A DNA stretch of 64,000 nt from Acidovorax sp. T1. Its GTDB lineage: Bacteria > Pseudomonadota > Gammaproteobacteria > Burkholderiales > Burkholderiaceae_C. Location of the stretch: positions 2,488,001 to 2,552,000 of the forward strand of contig NZ_CP021648.1 in the NCBI RefSeq assembly GCF_002176815.1. Direction: 5' to 3'. This document shows positions 27,788 through 35,445 of this stretch, piece by piece (the first letter of the stretch is position 1; each line of letters starts with the position of its first letter). A program made the translations under genes and the position numbers. The notes below the pieces were generated by a model. The model was not told where the DNA came from. It saw nothing but the letters and a program-made list of their open reading frames with translations, and did not search any database.

Positions 27788-27927
27788 ACGGTTTTGCAGA
27801 AACCGTAACTTCTCACGACCCTGATAGCGTGAGCGTCACTGTCGAGCCTACGTCCCGATGCTCGACCTTCTAATCGATGAATTTTTGCACATCGAGCACA
27901 CGACGACTACCAGTTGCGCGAACTGGT
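27788..27927. promoter_or_regulatory. run of inverted repeats upstream of the BisR-like gene
   Basis: Successive dyads are ACGGTTT/AAACCGT (27788-27806), CTCACG/CGTGAG (27812-27833), GTCGAGC/GCTCGAC (27841-27866), CGATG/CATCG (around 27875-27896) and ACCAGTT/AACTGGT (27909-27927). The density is high for 140 bases. They may be operators, an origin of transfer or a structured leader; nothing here decides which. Confidence 0.5.
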
Positions 27928-27959
27928 GAGAAGTATTCAAACCACATGACGAAGCGGCC

Positions 27960-28025
27960 TTAGGTGCCCACTTCCTGCACAGACGACAGGCCGACCATGA
28001 GGTCGGTGACAAAGGAGTCGGTCAT
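27960..28025 (-). CDS. possible 21-residue peptide divergent from the BisR-like gene
   Basis: The ATG at 28025 is preceded at 9 bases by AGGAG and reads MTDSFVTDLMVGLSSVQEVG plus Thr. A second small frame, 27947-27870 (MWFEYFSPVRATGSRRVLD...), starts 12 bases further on. The ribosome-binding-like sequence comes from a palindrome (TCTCCT-gga-AGGAGA, 28034-28048) that also provides the site for the plus-strand gene, so it may be accidental. Nothing similar is known to me. Confidence 0.2.
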   Translation of the reverse strand: MTDSFVTDLMVGLSSVQEVGT

Positions 28026-28054
28026 GTAGTTCTTCTCCTGGAAGGAGACGGAGC

Positions 28055-28807
28055 ATGCACGAGAACAAGAATGATGCACCAACATCAAAGGTGTTCTATC
28101 GCCCGATCGAAGCGTCCATCCGCTGGGCCGGGCTGCTGCGATACGAGCAGGTGATCCTGGCTTCGATTTCGTCGCCAAGGCGCCTGCCGCAGTCGTTGGA
28201 CTGCCCACGTTGTGCCGAGCTGAGGCTTTGCACCGAACGTATCTTCGACGGCATCCTCAATGGAGAACTGCCCTTCGGGCAGAACGGCATCACGACGCGC
28301 GATTCCACGCTGATCGACTCCCCTGATCTGACGGTGCGTCACGTCGATCTGAAGCGCTGGATGCGACAACACTATCCCGAGCAACGACCGGGCTTCCTCT
28401 TCTCCCGAAGCGAGCGCATCGCCCATCCCTTCATCTCGCTGGAAACTGGGCAGGCGATGCTAGTCGAGCGCCTGGCCCTGAAGTCCACCTTGGACCAGTA
28501 CAAACGCCAACTGCATGAGTTGCAGGAAAAGCACGGGGCGCTTCTCAAGCAGATGGCGCCCTCTGCTGGCGCACAGTGCCTGATCAGTGATCGCGCCGAA
28601 GCCACCTACCTGAACATTATCGGCAGCATGCTGGACCTGATGCTCGGCCAGTCGCCTTCGGGCGTGCCGTACTCCAGCTTCAAGACTCAGGAGGCGGTGG
28701 TTAGTGCATTGGTCGCCCATCACAGCGGCGCAATGGGGATCGCGGAGCGGACGCTAAACGGCAAGTTCGCCACGGCCAGACGCCGGCTGCGTAGCGCGAC
28801 AGTCTGA
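28055..28807 (+). CDS. BisR-like regulator at the ICE left end
   Basis: A 250-residue protein with GGAAGGAG 7 bases before the ATG. I see no membrane segment or classic motif. A CPRCAELRLC segment near residue 50 holds two Cys pairs, residues about 150-180 are coiled-coil-like (LDQYKRQLHELQEKHGALL) and the C-terminus may form a helix-turn-helix (GIAERTLNGKFATARRRL). It is directly upstream of alpA at the element's left end, the position and approximate length of BisR. In ICEclc that protein represses itself and activates the alpA promoter. The assignment is by position and size; similarity was not tested. Confidence 0.6.
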   Translation: MHENKNDAPTSKVFYRPIEASIRWAGLLRYEQVILASISSPRRLPQSLDCPRCAELRLCTERIFDGILNGELPFGQNGITTRDSTLIDSPDLTVRHVDLKRWMRQHYPEQRPGFLFSRSERIAHPFISLETGQAMLVERLALKSTLDQYKRQLHELQEKHGALLKQMAPSAGAQCLISDRAEATYLNIIGSMLDLMLGQSPSGVPYSSFKTQEAVVSALVAHHSGAMGIAERTLNGKFATARRRLRSATV

Positions 28808-28825
28808 GGTTTTCCATCTTGTATG

Positions 28826-28875
28826 TGCAATCGCGGAGATTGCATTTGCAATGTCTTTTCCCATCCATGTCTATT
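28826..28875 (+). promoter_or_regulatory. alpA promoter with overlapping dyad
   Basis: TGCAATC (28826-28832) and GATTGCA (28838-28844) form a perfect dyad with a 5-base spacer. It abuts a possible -35 TTGCAA (28846-28851) with a -10 TCTATT (28870-28875) 18 bases later. This is a good candidate for the site where the upstream regulator controls the alpA-parA operon. Confidence 0.5.
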
Positions 28876-28925
28876 GAATGGAGGTCACGCCAACAAACGC
28901 CACTGAGCGTTCAGGAGTGACCGCC

Positions 28926-29138
28926 ATGTCGCAAACACCTGCACTGCCCGCAAGCGAGCGCCGCATCCTGCGGCTTGATGAAGTCGAAACCAAGTCGGGT
29001 TTCAAACGCGCCCACATCTACAACCTGATGCGCAAAGGCCTGTTCCCGAAGGCGCTGCGCCTGGGCGTGCGCGCGGTCGGCTGGGACTCCATCGAGATCG
29101 ATCAGTGGATCGCCGAGCGCGTCAACAACCGGGCCTGA
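28926..29138 (+). CDS. alpA: AlpA family transcriptional regulator
   Basis: A 70-residue winged-helix/MerR-like DNA-binding protein. ILRLDEVETKSGFKRAHIYN and MRKGLFPKALRLGVRAVGW are the AlpA/excisionase fold, ending in IDQWIAERV. AGGAG lies 9 bases before the ATG at 28926; an upstream in-frame ATG at 28878 lacks one. It heads the parA-shi-parB operon, the same position as in ICEclc where the alpA promoter is the switch point for transfer competence. Confidence 0.9.
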   Translation: MSQTPALPASERRILRLDEVETKSGFKRAHIYNLMRKGLFPKALRLGVRAVGWDSIEIDQWIAERVNNRA

Positions 29139-29180
29139 CCCGTTCTCCAGCGGACTTCCCATCCTCACACGGAGAACGCC

Positions 29181-30056
29181 ATGCAGGTCGTATCCATCAT
29201 TTCAACAAAAGGTGGCGTCGGCAAGACCACCACGGCCGCGAACCTCGGCGGGCTTGCCGCCGACGCGGGGCTGCGTGTGCTACTGCTCGACCTCGACGTG
29301 CAGCCCACCTTGTCCTCGTACTACGAGCTAGGCCACCGCGCACCTGGTGGCATCTACGAGTTGCTGGCCTTCAACGAGCGCGACCTCGGGTTGCTTGTGT
29401 CCCGCACGATCGTCGCGGGCCTGGACTTGGTGCTCTCCAACGACCACCGAGGCGAGCTGAACACCTTGCTGCTGCACGCGCCGGATGGGCGCCTGCGGTT
29501 GCGCCATCTCTTGCCGGTCCTGGCGCCTCTCTATGACCTGGTACTGATCGACACCCAAGGCGCGCGATCGGTGCTGCTGGAGATGGCGGTACTCGCCTCC
29601 AACCTCGCGCTGTCGCCCGTGACCCCGGAAATCCTCGCGGCGCGCGAGCTGCGGCGCGGCACCATGCAGTTGCTCGAAGACATTGCGCCCTACCGGCACC
29701 TGGGCATCGAGCCTCCACCTCTGCATCTGCTCATCAATCGCGTCCACCCTGTGTCAGCCAATGCACGGCTGATCCAGCAGGCCCTGCGCGATCTTTTCCA
29801 GGACCATGCCGGCATCCGCGTGCTGGCCACCGACGTGCCGGCCATCGAGGCGTATCCGCGTGCAGCTACGCGCGGATTGCCAGTGCATCGGGTCGAATAC
29901 CGCCAGCCGCCGAGCAGAGTCGCCCCCGCCGCGCTCGACACCATGCGCGGCCTCGCAGACGAACTATTTCCGCAATGGCGGCACCGATTTGCCATGGTGT
30001 CCGGCCGTCCGCCACACCCTCTTGATGCCGGGAGGTCCCATGGCGAACGCACATGA
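29181..30056 (+). CDS. parA: ParA family ATPase of the ICE
   Basis: A 291-residue partition-type ATPase. The deviant Walker A KGGVGKTTTAANLGG is at residues about 10-24, Walker A' is LLLDLDVQPTLSSYY and Walker B is YDLVLIDTQGA. In ICEclc, ParA together with the small protein Shi restrains host growth in transfer-competent cells. Here it also overlaps the next small gene by 17 bases, so the two are translationally linked. Its C-terminus (after about residue 270) is the overlapping part and looks unstructured. Confidence 0.92.
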   Translation: MQVVSIISTKGGVGKTTTAANLGGLAADAGLRVLLLDLDVQPTLSSYYELGHRAPGGIYELLAFNERDLGLLVSRTIVAGLDLVLSNDHRGELNTLLLHAPDGRLRLRHLLPVLAPLYDLVLIDTQGARSVLLEMAVLASNLALSPVTPEILAARELRRGTMQLLEDIAPYRHLGIEPPPLHLLINRVHPVSANARLIQQALRDLFQDHAGIRVLATDVPAIEAYPRAATRGLPVHRVEYRQPPSRVAPAALDTMRGLADELFPQWRHRFAMVSGRPPHPLDAGRSHGERT

Positions 30057-30288
30057 GCTTGCCCGAGGCCACAAGCGGCTTCGCGCCCTGATCGAGTTCG
30101 CGGTTGGCGAAGGTTGGCACGTCAAACGCACGCCTGGCGGCCACCTCAAGTTCACCAAGCCTGGCTGCGCCGCGATCTACACCAGCTCGACGGCCAGCGA
30201 CCACCGGGCGACCCTGAATGCCCGTGCGCAAATCCGCCGCGCCGAGCGCGAGGCCCGATACCAAGCGCAGGGAGGCGGCCATGGCTGA
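30040..30288 (+). CDS. Shi-like small protein with HicA-type fold
   Basis: An 82-residue basic protein starting inside the end of parA (GGAGG before the ATG). LRALIEFAVGEGWHVKRTPGGHLKFTKPG is the pattern of HicA/YcfA double-stranded-RNA-binding toxins, with His in the GGHLKF position where HicA has its catalytic His. No antitoxin (HicB) gene is adjacent. In ICEclc the gene between parA and parB is shi, which together with parA causes growth inhibition of transfer-competent cells. The HicA resemblance is my reading of the sequence; the Shi role is by position. Confidence 0.65.
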   Translation: MANAHELARGHKRLRALIEFAVGEGWHVKRTPGGHLKFTKPGCAAIYTSSTASDHRATLNARAQIRRAEREARYQAQGGGHG

Positions 30289-31945
30289 GGTCACCTCCCA
30301 GCAGATGGCTGGCAAGCTGCTCGCGGCCGGGTTCGAGCGCAGCGGCCCGTCAGCCTCGACCTTGAGCGACCCGATCGCCGACACACCCATGGTCGTGACC
30401 CTAGATCAGTTGCGCCCCTACGACCACGATCCCAGGAAAAAACGCAACCCGGCCTACGAGGAAATCAAGGCGTCCATCCGCGAGCGAGGTCTGGACGCGG
30501 CGCCGGCCATCACTCGCCGACCAGGTGAGGATCACTACATCATCCGCAACGGCGGAAATACGCGGCTGGCGATCCTGCGCGAACTATGGTCAGAGACCAA
30601 GGACGAGCGGTTTTTCCGTATATCGTGCCTGTTCCGGCCGTGGCCCAGCCGCGGCGAAGTCGTCATGCTGACCGGCCACCTGGCCGAGAACGAATTACGC
30701 GGGGGCCTCACGTTCATCGAGCGCGCCCTCGGCGTCGAGAAGGCACGCGAGTTCTACGAGCAAGAAAGTGGCACTACCTTGAGCCAGTCCGAGCTGGCCC
30801 GCCGCCTCGCTGCCGATGGCTTCCCGGTACAACAGTCGCACATCAGCCGCATGAACGACGCGGTGCAGTATCTCCTGCCCGCGATCCCCACCGTGCTCTA
30901 TGGCGGCCTCGGTCGCCATCAGGTCGAACGCCTGTCGGTCATGCGCAAAGCCTGCATGCTCGCGTGGGAGCGCTACGCCAAGGGCCGCTCCCTGGTTCAG
31001 GACTTCCACGAATTTTTCCAGGAAGCGCTGTCGCAATTCGACGTCCAGGCCGACGAGTTCTCCGCGCAGCGCGTACAGGACGAGCTGATCGGCCAGATGG
31101 CCGAGTTGCTGGGTGTCAATTACGACGTGCTCGCCCTGGACATGACCGAATCCGAGAGCCGGCAGCGCGCCTTGATCAGCGACCCAACGCCGCCCTCGAC
31201 GCCGCCTGCGTTGCCGGAGCCTGAGTCGGAAACCATCGCGCGCCCACCTGCCAACACCGCGCCACCCACCGCAGGGGCTGCATCGGCAGCGCCGCCTGCA
31301 GGCCAACCTGCGGCAACGCCTTCGACGCGCGAGAGCGACACGGATACCAGTCAGGCGGGTCCGGCCAGCCCTGCGGCGGGGAGCGATCTGCTTCGGGAAC
31401 ACATCGTCTCGCCAGCACCGACGACCGAACGGCTCCAGTCCATCCAGCGCATGGTCGCCGATCAGTTGGGCGATGCGCTGCCTCCCGACTTCTCGGCGAG
31501 CGTCTTGCAGTCCATCCCCGTGCAGGCTGGCGGGCTCTATCCGATCTCCGATGTCTGGTACATCGATCCCGGCTTGGATACTGCCGAGCGCTTGCGCATC
31601 CACATCGCACAGTTCGCCCGCGAAATCGCGAGCGAGGCAGACCTGGACGAGTGCATTGATGACCGTGCAGAGGGTATCGGTTTCGCCTGCCGGGCCCGCA
31701 CCCAAAGTCCGGCGCCGCTGGGCCGTTCCGTCCTCGCATTGTTGGCGTGCCTGGCCGGTCAGCGGCCCGCCGACGTCGGTCTGCACGACGGGCAAATCGT
31801 CATCGACCTGCCGGCGTTGCTGCACGGCCAGGGTGATGCGGCCCAGCGATTGAGCGACACCGCGCTGGTCAAGCTGTTCCGGCTGCTGCGGCTGGCCCGG
31901 CGCCTGCTCGATCTTGAAGCCGGCGCTGCGGACCTTGGAACGTGA
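30281..31945 (+). CDS. parB: ICE ParB family protein (PFGI-1 class, TIGR03764)
   Basis: A 554-residue protein overlapping the Shi-like gene by 8 bases. The N-terminal ParB domain shows TLDQLRPYDHDPRKKRNPAYEEIKASI, then GEDHYIIRNGGNTRLAILREL. An HTH region is SQSELARRLAADGFPVQQSHISRMN. A Pro/Ala/Thr-rich linker (residues about 305-385) leads to a C-terminal globular domain. In this ICE class the ParB-type gene is followed by a DUF2857 gene, and in ICEclc the BisD and BisC activators are encoded in this interval. A regulatory role beyond partition is therefore likely (inference). Confidence 0.85.
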   Translation: MAEVTSQQMAGKLLAAGFERSGPSASTLSDPIADTPMVVTLDQLRPYDHDPRKKRNPAYEEIKASIRERGLDAAPAITRRPGEDHYIIRNGGNTRLAILRELWSETKDERFFRISCLFRPWPSRGEVVMLTGHLAENELRGGLTFIERALGVEKAREFYEQESGTTLSQSELARRLAADGFPVQQSHISRMNDAVQYLLPAIPTVLYGGLGRHQVERLSVMRKACMLAWERYAKGRSLVQDFHEFFQEALSQFDVQADEFSAQRVQDELIGQMAELLGVNYDVLALDMTESESRQRALISDPTPPSTPPALPEPESETIARPPANTAPPTAGAASAAPPAGQPAATPSTRESDTDTSQAGPASPAAGSDLLREHIVSPAPTTERLQSIQRMVADQLGDALPPDFSASVLQSIPVQAGGLYPISDVWYIDPGLDTAERLRIHIAQFAREIASEADLDECIDDRAEGIGFACRARTQSPAPLGRSVLALLACLAGQRPADVGLHDGQIVIDLPALLHGQGDAAQRLSDTALVKLFRLLRLARRLLDLEAGAADLGT

Positions 31946-31960
31946 GCGAGGGAGGCCAGC

Positions 31961-32521
31961 ATGTCCGCACCACACCCACTCAACCAGGCCGTCATCGCCC
32001 AGGCCCTCTATGACCTGCGCAATGGGCAACTGCGCCGGTGCAAACTGATGGGGTTTGGTGAGGAAGAACTGGACGCCCTCAAGCATCCCGCGCTGATCAG
32101 CGTGCTCGCCAACGCCAACGTCTCCTGGTGCTCGGTGACGGTGAACCGCGAAGTGCTCCGGCGACTACTCAAGCAGGCGCAGGACGTGGAGAAGGAAATC
32201 GCCACGGTCGATCGCATGCTCAGGCTGGGTGCGAGCACCGAGATGGTCAGTCGGTTCTATGGCCTGACCCACCAGGAGGTGGCGCTTCGCCGCGAAATCC
32301 TCGGCCTGCCCAAGCGCAAGGGCCGCCACCCCGTGCTGGACGAGAAACAGGACACGGATCTGTGGCGGCAATGGAAGGCCGTGACCGGCAGCAGGAATGT
32401 CGATCTCGAAGACGAAACCTCCATTCTCGACGCCGCCATGGACTTGGCCGAAGCCATGTCGCTGCCTCTGTCGGTGGTCTGGGCCTCGATCAAGAGCTGG
32501 GTCGATCAAGGATTGGGTTGA
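31961..32521 (+). CDS. DUF2857 protein, BisC/FlhC-like activator candidate
   Basis: A 186-residue protein with GGAGG before the ATG. DUF2857 features are LRLGASTEMVSRFYGLTHQEVALRRE, a helix-turn-helix-like segment near residue 100, and the C-terminal LPLSVVWASIKSWVDQGLG. It follows parB by 15 bases and precedes the STY4528 gene by 3. In ICEclc the two-gene activator BisDC, described as FlhDC-like, comes from this region and drives the late promoters. Which subunit this protein is cannot be settled from the sequence alone. Confidence 0.7.
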   Translation: MSAPHPLNQAVIAQALYDLRNGQLRRCKLMGFGEEELDALKHPALISVLANANVSWCSVTVNREVLRRLLKQAQDVEKEIATVDRMLRLGASTEMVSRFYGLTHQEVALRREILGLPKRKGRHPVLDEKQDTDLWRQWKAVTGSRNVDLEDETSILDAAMDLAEAMSLPLSVVWASIKSWVDQGLG

Positions 32522-32524
32522 GCC

Positions 32525-33751
32525 ATGGCCGTGGACGACACCGCACCACGCCGTGGCCCCGTCGCACTCGCGGACCTGTTCGACGCCGCCTTGAAAGACC
32601 TCGTGCCCAAGCCCAGTGCGCCAGCACCTATGCCTGCGCCGACGCCCGCCACGTCCGGCGATGCCTTCCTCTTCAGCGGCAACCGGCATGAGACCGTGCC
32701 GCGGCGACTGTTCCTCGACCGTCGCCTGACGCCGCTGGAGCGCAACGCCTGGCAGGTGTTCCGGCTGATGCTCAACGACGATGGCGTGACAGCCTTCCCG
32801 ACGTATGAGCAGCTTCGACCCTGGCTGGCATCGATGCCATGCGCCGGGCAGGCCTCGCATGAAACCGTGGCCCGAGCGTTGACGCTGTTGCGCCTCACCC
32901 GATGGTTGAGCCTGGTGCGGCGACGGCGTGACCCCAAGACCGGCCGCATCCTCGGCAACCTCTACGTTCTGCACGATGAACCGCTGACGCCCTTCGAGGC
33001 CATGCAGCTCGACGCCGACTACCTGGCACTGGTCAGCCAGTCCCTCGGCCATTCGGCCAAGGCCGTCCAGATGGTCGGCCTGAACACCCTTAAGGAGATC
33101 GCGGAAGATCCGCTGCTCTCCGGGCGCACATTGCCGTCGCGGCTGCAGGTTCTGGCAGAACGCCTCGCCAGCCAAGGCATCACGGCCGCCGCAAGTTATC
33201 CACAGGAGGACGCCGCCCACGATTCCGAAGAAGGAGCATCGAGCCTTCTTCGGAATGCGGATGACCCATCTTCGGAATCCGAAGCAGGGGCGAAACCCGT
33301 GCTAAACGCCTCTCTTCGGAATCCGAAGATGGCCCGTATAGTACGTAGTAGTCGTATTAATGAAGTACGTACTACCGCGCAGGCGCGCGCGCTGGGCGAT
33401 CTGCAATGGCCCAAGCGCTTCACGGAACTGAAGGCAGAGCAGCAGACAGGTGCCAGGGTGGCATTGCAGCAGGTTGATGCCGCGCTGAGACAGGCCGTGC
33501 TGGACGAATGGGCCACACGATGCAGCAGTCATGGCATCCGCAATCCTGCGGGGTATCTGTTCGGCATCATTCAGCGCGCCATCCATGGCGAGTTCAATGC
33601 CTGGGCCAAGAAAGACGCGCCATCGGCATCCGTCCCGCCAAACGAGCGACCACCACCAGCACCGCCACCTCAGCCGCAGGGTAAGCCAGTGCCGCCAGAA
33701 GTCGCCAAGCAGCACATCGAGCGGCTACGCAATCTGCTCGCCAGCAAGTGA
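32525..33751 (+). CDS. STY4528 family pathogenicity-island replication protein
   Basis: A 408-residue replication-type protein. The N-terminal region (from FLFSGNRHETVPRRLFLDRRLTPLERNAW) contains a winged-helix initiator-like domain with PTYEQLRPWLAS and SHETVARALTLLRLTRWLSLVRRRRD. A low-complexity linker follows (residues about 222-285). The C-terminal part GIRNPAGYLFGIIQRAIHGEFNAW is the STY4528-type tail. The linker is encoded by DNA holding a DnaA box and palindromic iterons, which suggests the protein acts on an origin inside its own gene, as phage O-type initiators do. Confidence 0.82.
   Translation: MAVDDTAPRRGPVALADLFDAALKDLVPKPSAPAPMPAPTPATSGDAFLFSGNRHETVPRRLFLDRRLTPLERNAWQVFRLMLNDDGVTAFPTYEQLRPWLASMPCAGQASHETVARALTLLRLTRWLSLVRRRRDPKTGRILGNLYVLHDEPLTPFEAMQLDADYLALVSQSLGHSAKAVQMVGLNTLKEIAEDPLLSGRTLPSRLQVLAERLASQGITAAASYPQEDAAHDSEEGASSLLRNADDPSSESEAGAKPVLNASLRNPKMARIVRSSRINEVRTTAQARALGDLQWPKRFTELKAEQQTGARVALQQVDAALRQAVLDEWATRCSSHGIRNPAGYLFGIIQRAIHGEFNAWAKKDAPSASVPPNERPPPAPPPQPQGKPVPPEVAKQHIERLRNLLASK
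33196..33373 (+). other. candidate replication origin inside the STY4528 gene
   Basis: A perfect DnaA box TTATCCACA (33196-33204) is followed by CCTTCTTCGGAAT in inverted and direct form (33221-33234, 33244-33257). Two complete 15-base palindromes CTTCGGAATCCGAAG follow (33270-33284, 33314-33328). Next comes a low-GC stretch flanked by TAGTACGTA (33339) and TACGTACTA (33365). The order box, iterons, AT-rich region is typical of theta origins. The function is inferred from the layout alone. Confidence 0.6.
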
Positions 33752-33796
33752 GTCGGCATGCAAGGCGGTGAAACTAGATGCCCATGGCCGCCAGTA

Positions 33797-33818
33797 GAGC
33801 TATCCCCTGGGGATAGTT
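33797..33818. repeat. ICE palindrome GAGCTATCCCC, copy 1
   Basis: The arms GAGCTATCCCC and GGGGATAGTTC surround a single T; one base departs from perfect symmetry. It lies 46 bases after the STY4528 stop. The stretch 33752-34069 holds no gene, only two copies of this palindrome. Confidence 0.75.
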
Positions 33819-33928
33819 CCGCTGCTGGGCACAACGCCAAGCTGTCGCAGGCCTGGGATCGACCATCTGCCGCAGCATCGGCGTTGCCCCCCCTGATCCC
33901 GGCGTGCAGCGTTCGTTGGCGCTCCATG

Positions 33929-33951
33929 GAGCTATCCCCTGGGGATAGCTC
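33929..33951. repeat. ICE palindrome GAGCTATCCCC, copy 2
   Basis: Perfect 11-base arms GAGCTATCCCC and GGGGATAGCTC around a central T. It overlaps a second palindrome GCTCCATGGAGC and lies about 120 bases before the TIGR03761-DUF3158-ssb operon, a possible operator position. Confidence 0.8.
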
Positions 33952-34069
33952 GCGCCGCATGCAACCGCCACGCCCTAAACCGGGGCCCGCCGGGATTCGG
34001 ATTCTTGACTGACTGCCTTCCGCTTCCTGTCGAAGCTGGCCGCTCCTTTTCCAACAACGAGCGGACACC

Positions 34070-34849
34070 ATGGCAACCAATGAACCTCTGCAACTGAATC
34101 TCGGCTCCCTGCGCAGTGCGATGTCGCTGACCCTGCACACCCATCACGCTTCCCGCATCTGGCATGGTCGCGCCGCCGCCGAGGGGCGACCGGGCATCGT
34201 CGGCCTGAATGGCTATATCGCCCAGATGAACAAGATGCGGCGGGGCTCGGAGCAGGACGATCCGTACTCGGACTGGTGGATGCTGCGCATCGAGGACAAG
34301 CTCGACCACACCAAGGTCACGCTGCAATCGCTGCGCGAGCAGGTGGACCAGGCGCTGGCGAGTGTGCCGCCGGCGCTCAGCCTGGGCGAAAACCTGAACG
34401 TGCAGCCGGTCAAGCTCCCGCTCTTCGTCAACGCGCAGCTCGGCTTTGCCGCGGTCTATCTCCTGGCCGACTACGACGACATCGCCCGCAAGCTGATCCT
34501 CGCCCATCACACCGCGCTCATTGACCGCATCACCTTGGAACGCTGGCTCAACGAGGGCGCACATTCACTGCGCAGCCTGTTCTCGCTGGCCCAGCAGTAT
34601 CGCTATTCGGGCTGCACACGCGATGACTTCGCGTCGAAGAATGCCGCAGCGCGGGCAGCGCTGGAGAAGTATGGCGAACTGCCGCAGGACGTGCTGGAAG
34701 GCACGCGCCGGTCGAAGTTTGCGCCGCCCATCGTGCGCCGTGGCCTGCAGCAGCGCGGCGACGGTCCTGCCGAAGCATCACTGCCCGGCGATGAAACCAC
34801 CACCGCAGAGTCGCCCGAAGCCGCAGCCGGCGAGGACGAGCCGGCATGA
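34070..34849 (+). CDS. integrating conjugative element protein, TIGR03761 (PFL_4669) family
   Basis: A 259-residue soluble protein opening with MATNEPLQLNLGSLRSAMSLTLHTHHASRIWHGR (first residues only are typical). The conserved core continues through GIVGLNGYIAQMNKMRRG and DPYSDWWMLRIEDKL. The C-terminal 40 residues are acidic and Ala/Glu-rich. The function is unknown; it is a marker of this ICE class. It heads a compact operon with DUF3158 (ATGA overlap) and ssb, placed like the InrR-promoter operon of ICEclc, where the gene before inrR is this family. Confidence 0.88.
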   Translation: MATNEPLQLNLGSLRSAMSLTLHTHHASRIWHGRAAAEGRPGIVGLNGYIAQMNKMRRGSEQDDPYSDWWMLRIEDKLDHTKVTLQSLREQVDQALASVPPALSLGENLNVQPVKLPLFVNAQLGFAAVYLLADYDDIARKLILAHHTALIDRITLERWLNEGAHSLRSLFSLAQQYRYSGCTRDDFASKNAAARAALEKYGELPQDVLEGTRRSKFAPPIVRRGLQQRGDGPAEASLPGDETTTAESPEAAAGEDEPA

Positions 34850-35373
34850 GCGATCCGAACCCACCGACCCGCTACTTCCGAGGCCTGCAACAGGGTGCCT
34901 TCATGCGGCTGGAACACGCGGCCTATCTAAAAGGCCTTTTAAAGCCTTTTAAGGGTAAAGGGGACTTCGAGGCCTGGGCCAGCCAGTGCTTCGCCATGCG
35001 CGACGAGTTGATTGCCCTGGCACAGCGACAGGTGCTGGAGCAGGCATGCGGGCACCCCTTCCACCTGCTGCCCATCGAACTGGCCCAACAGACCACTGGC
35101 GCAGGAACCGTCTTCTTGCGCTGGCGCAGACACGACAGATCGGCCATGGGCGTGGCGCTGTGGCGGGAGCTGGTCGCCAGCAGCAGCACACCCGTCAACC
35201 TGCTGGCCGACCTGCACGCGATCGAGCTGCAGCGCATCACGTTGAACATGCAGATCAGCCTGCTGCACACCCTGGGCAGGCAGGCGCAGGAATGCGCCAG
35301 CAAGGCGGCCGAGGCGGACGACGCCTACCTGCGCCGGCTCACGCCCATTCCCGCCGCAATGCGCGATCGGTGA
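34846..35373 (+). CDS. DUF3158 protein, at the InrR position
   Basis: A 175-residue protein overlapping the previous gene by ATGA. The start RYFRGLQQGAFMRLEHAAYLKGLLKPFKGKG and the core FHLLPIELAQQTTGAGTVFLRWR are typical of DUF3158. No DNA-binding motif is evident. It is immediately upstream of ssb, and its length matches what I recall for InrR, the ICEclc factor needed for full integrase expression in competent cells. That equivalence is by position and size. Confidence 0.75.
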   Translation: MSDPNPPTRYFRGLQQGAFMRLEHAAYLKGLLKPFKGKGDFEAWASQCFAMRDELIALAQRQVLEQACGHPFHLLPIELAQQTTGAGTVFLRWRRHDRSAMGVALWRELVASSSTPVNLLADLHAIELQRITLNMQISLLHTLGRQAQECASKAAEADDAYLRRLTPIPAAMRDR

Positions 35374-35445
35374 TTGCGCCGGGCATCCAGCACGCTCCCG
35401 GCGCCGACGAGGCACGGGTATTTCAACCACCACGGAGATCACACC

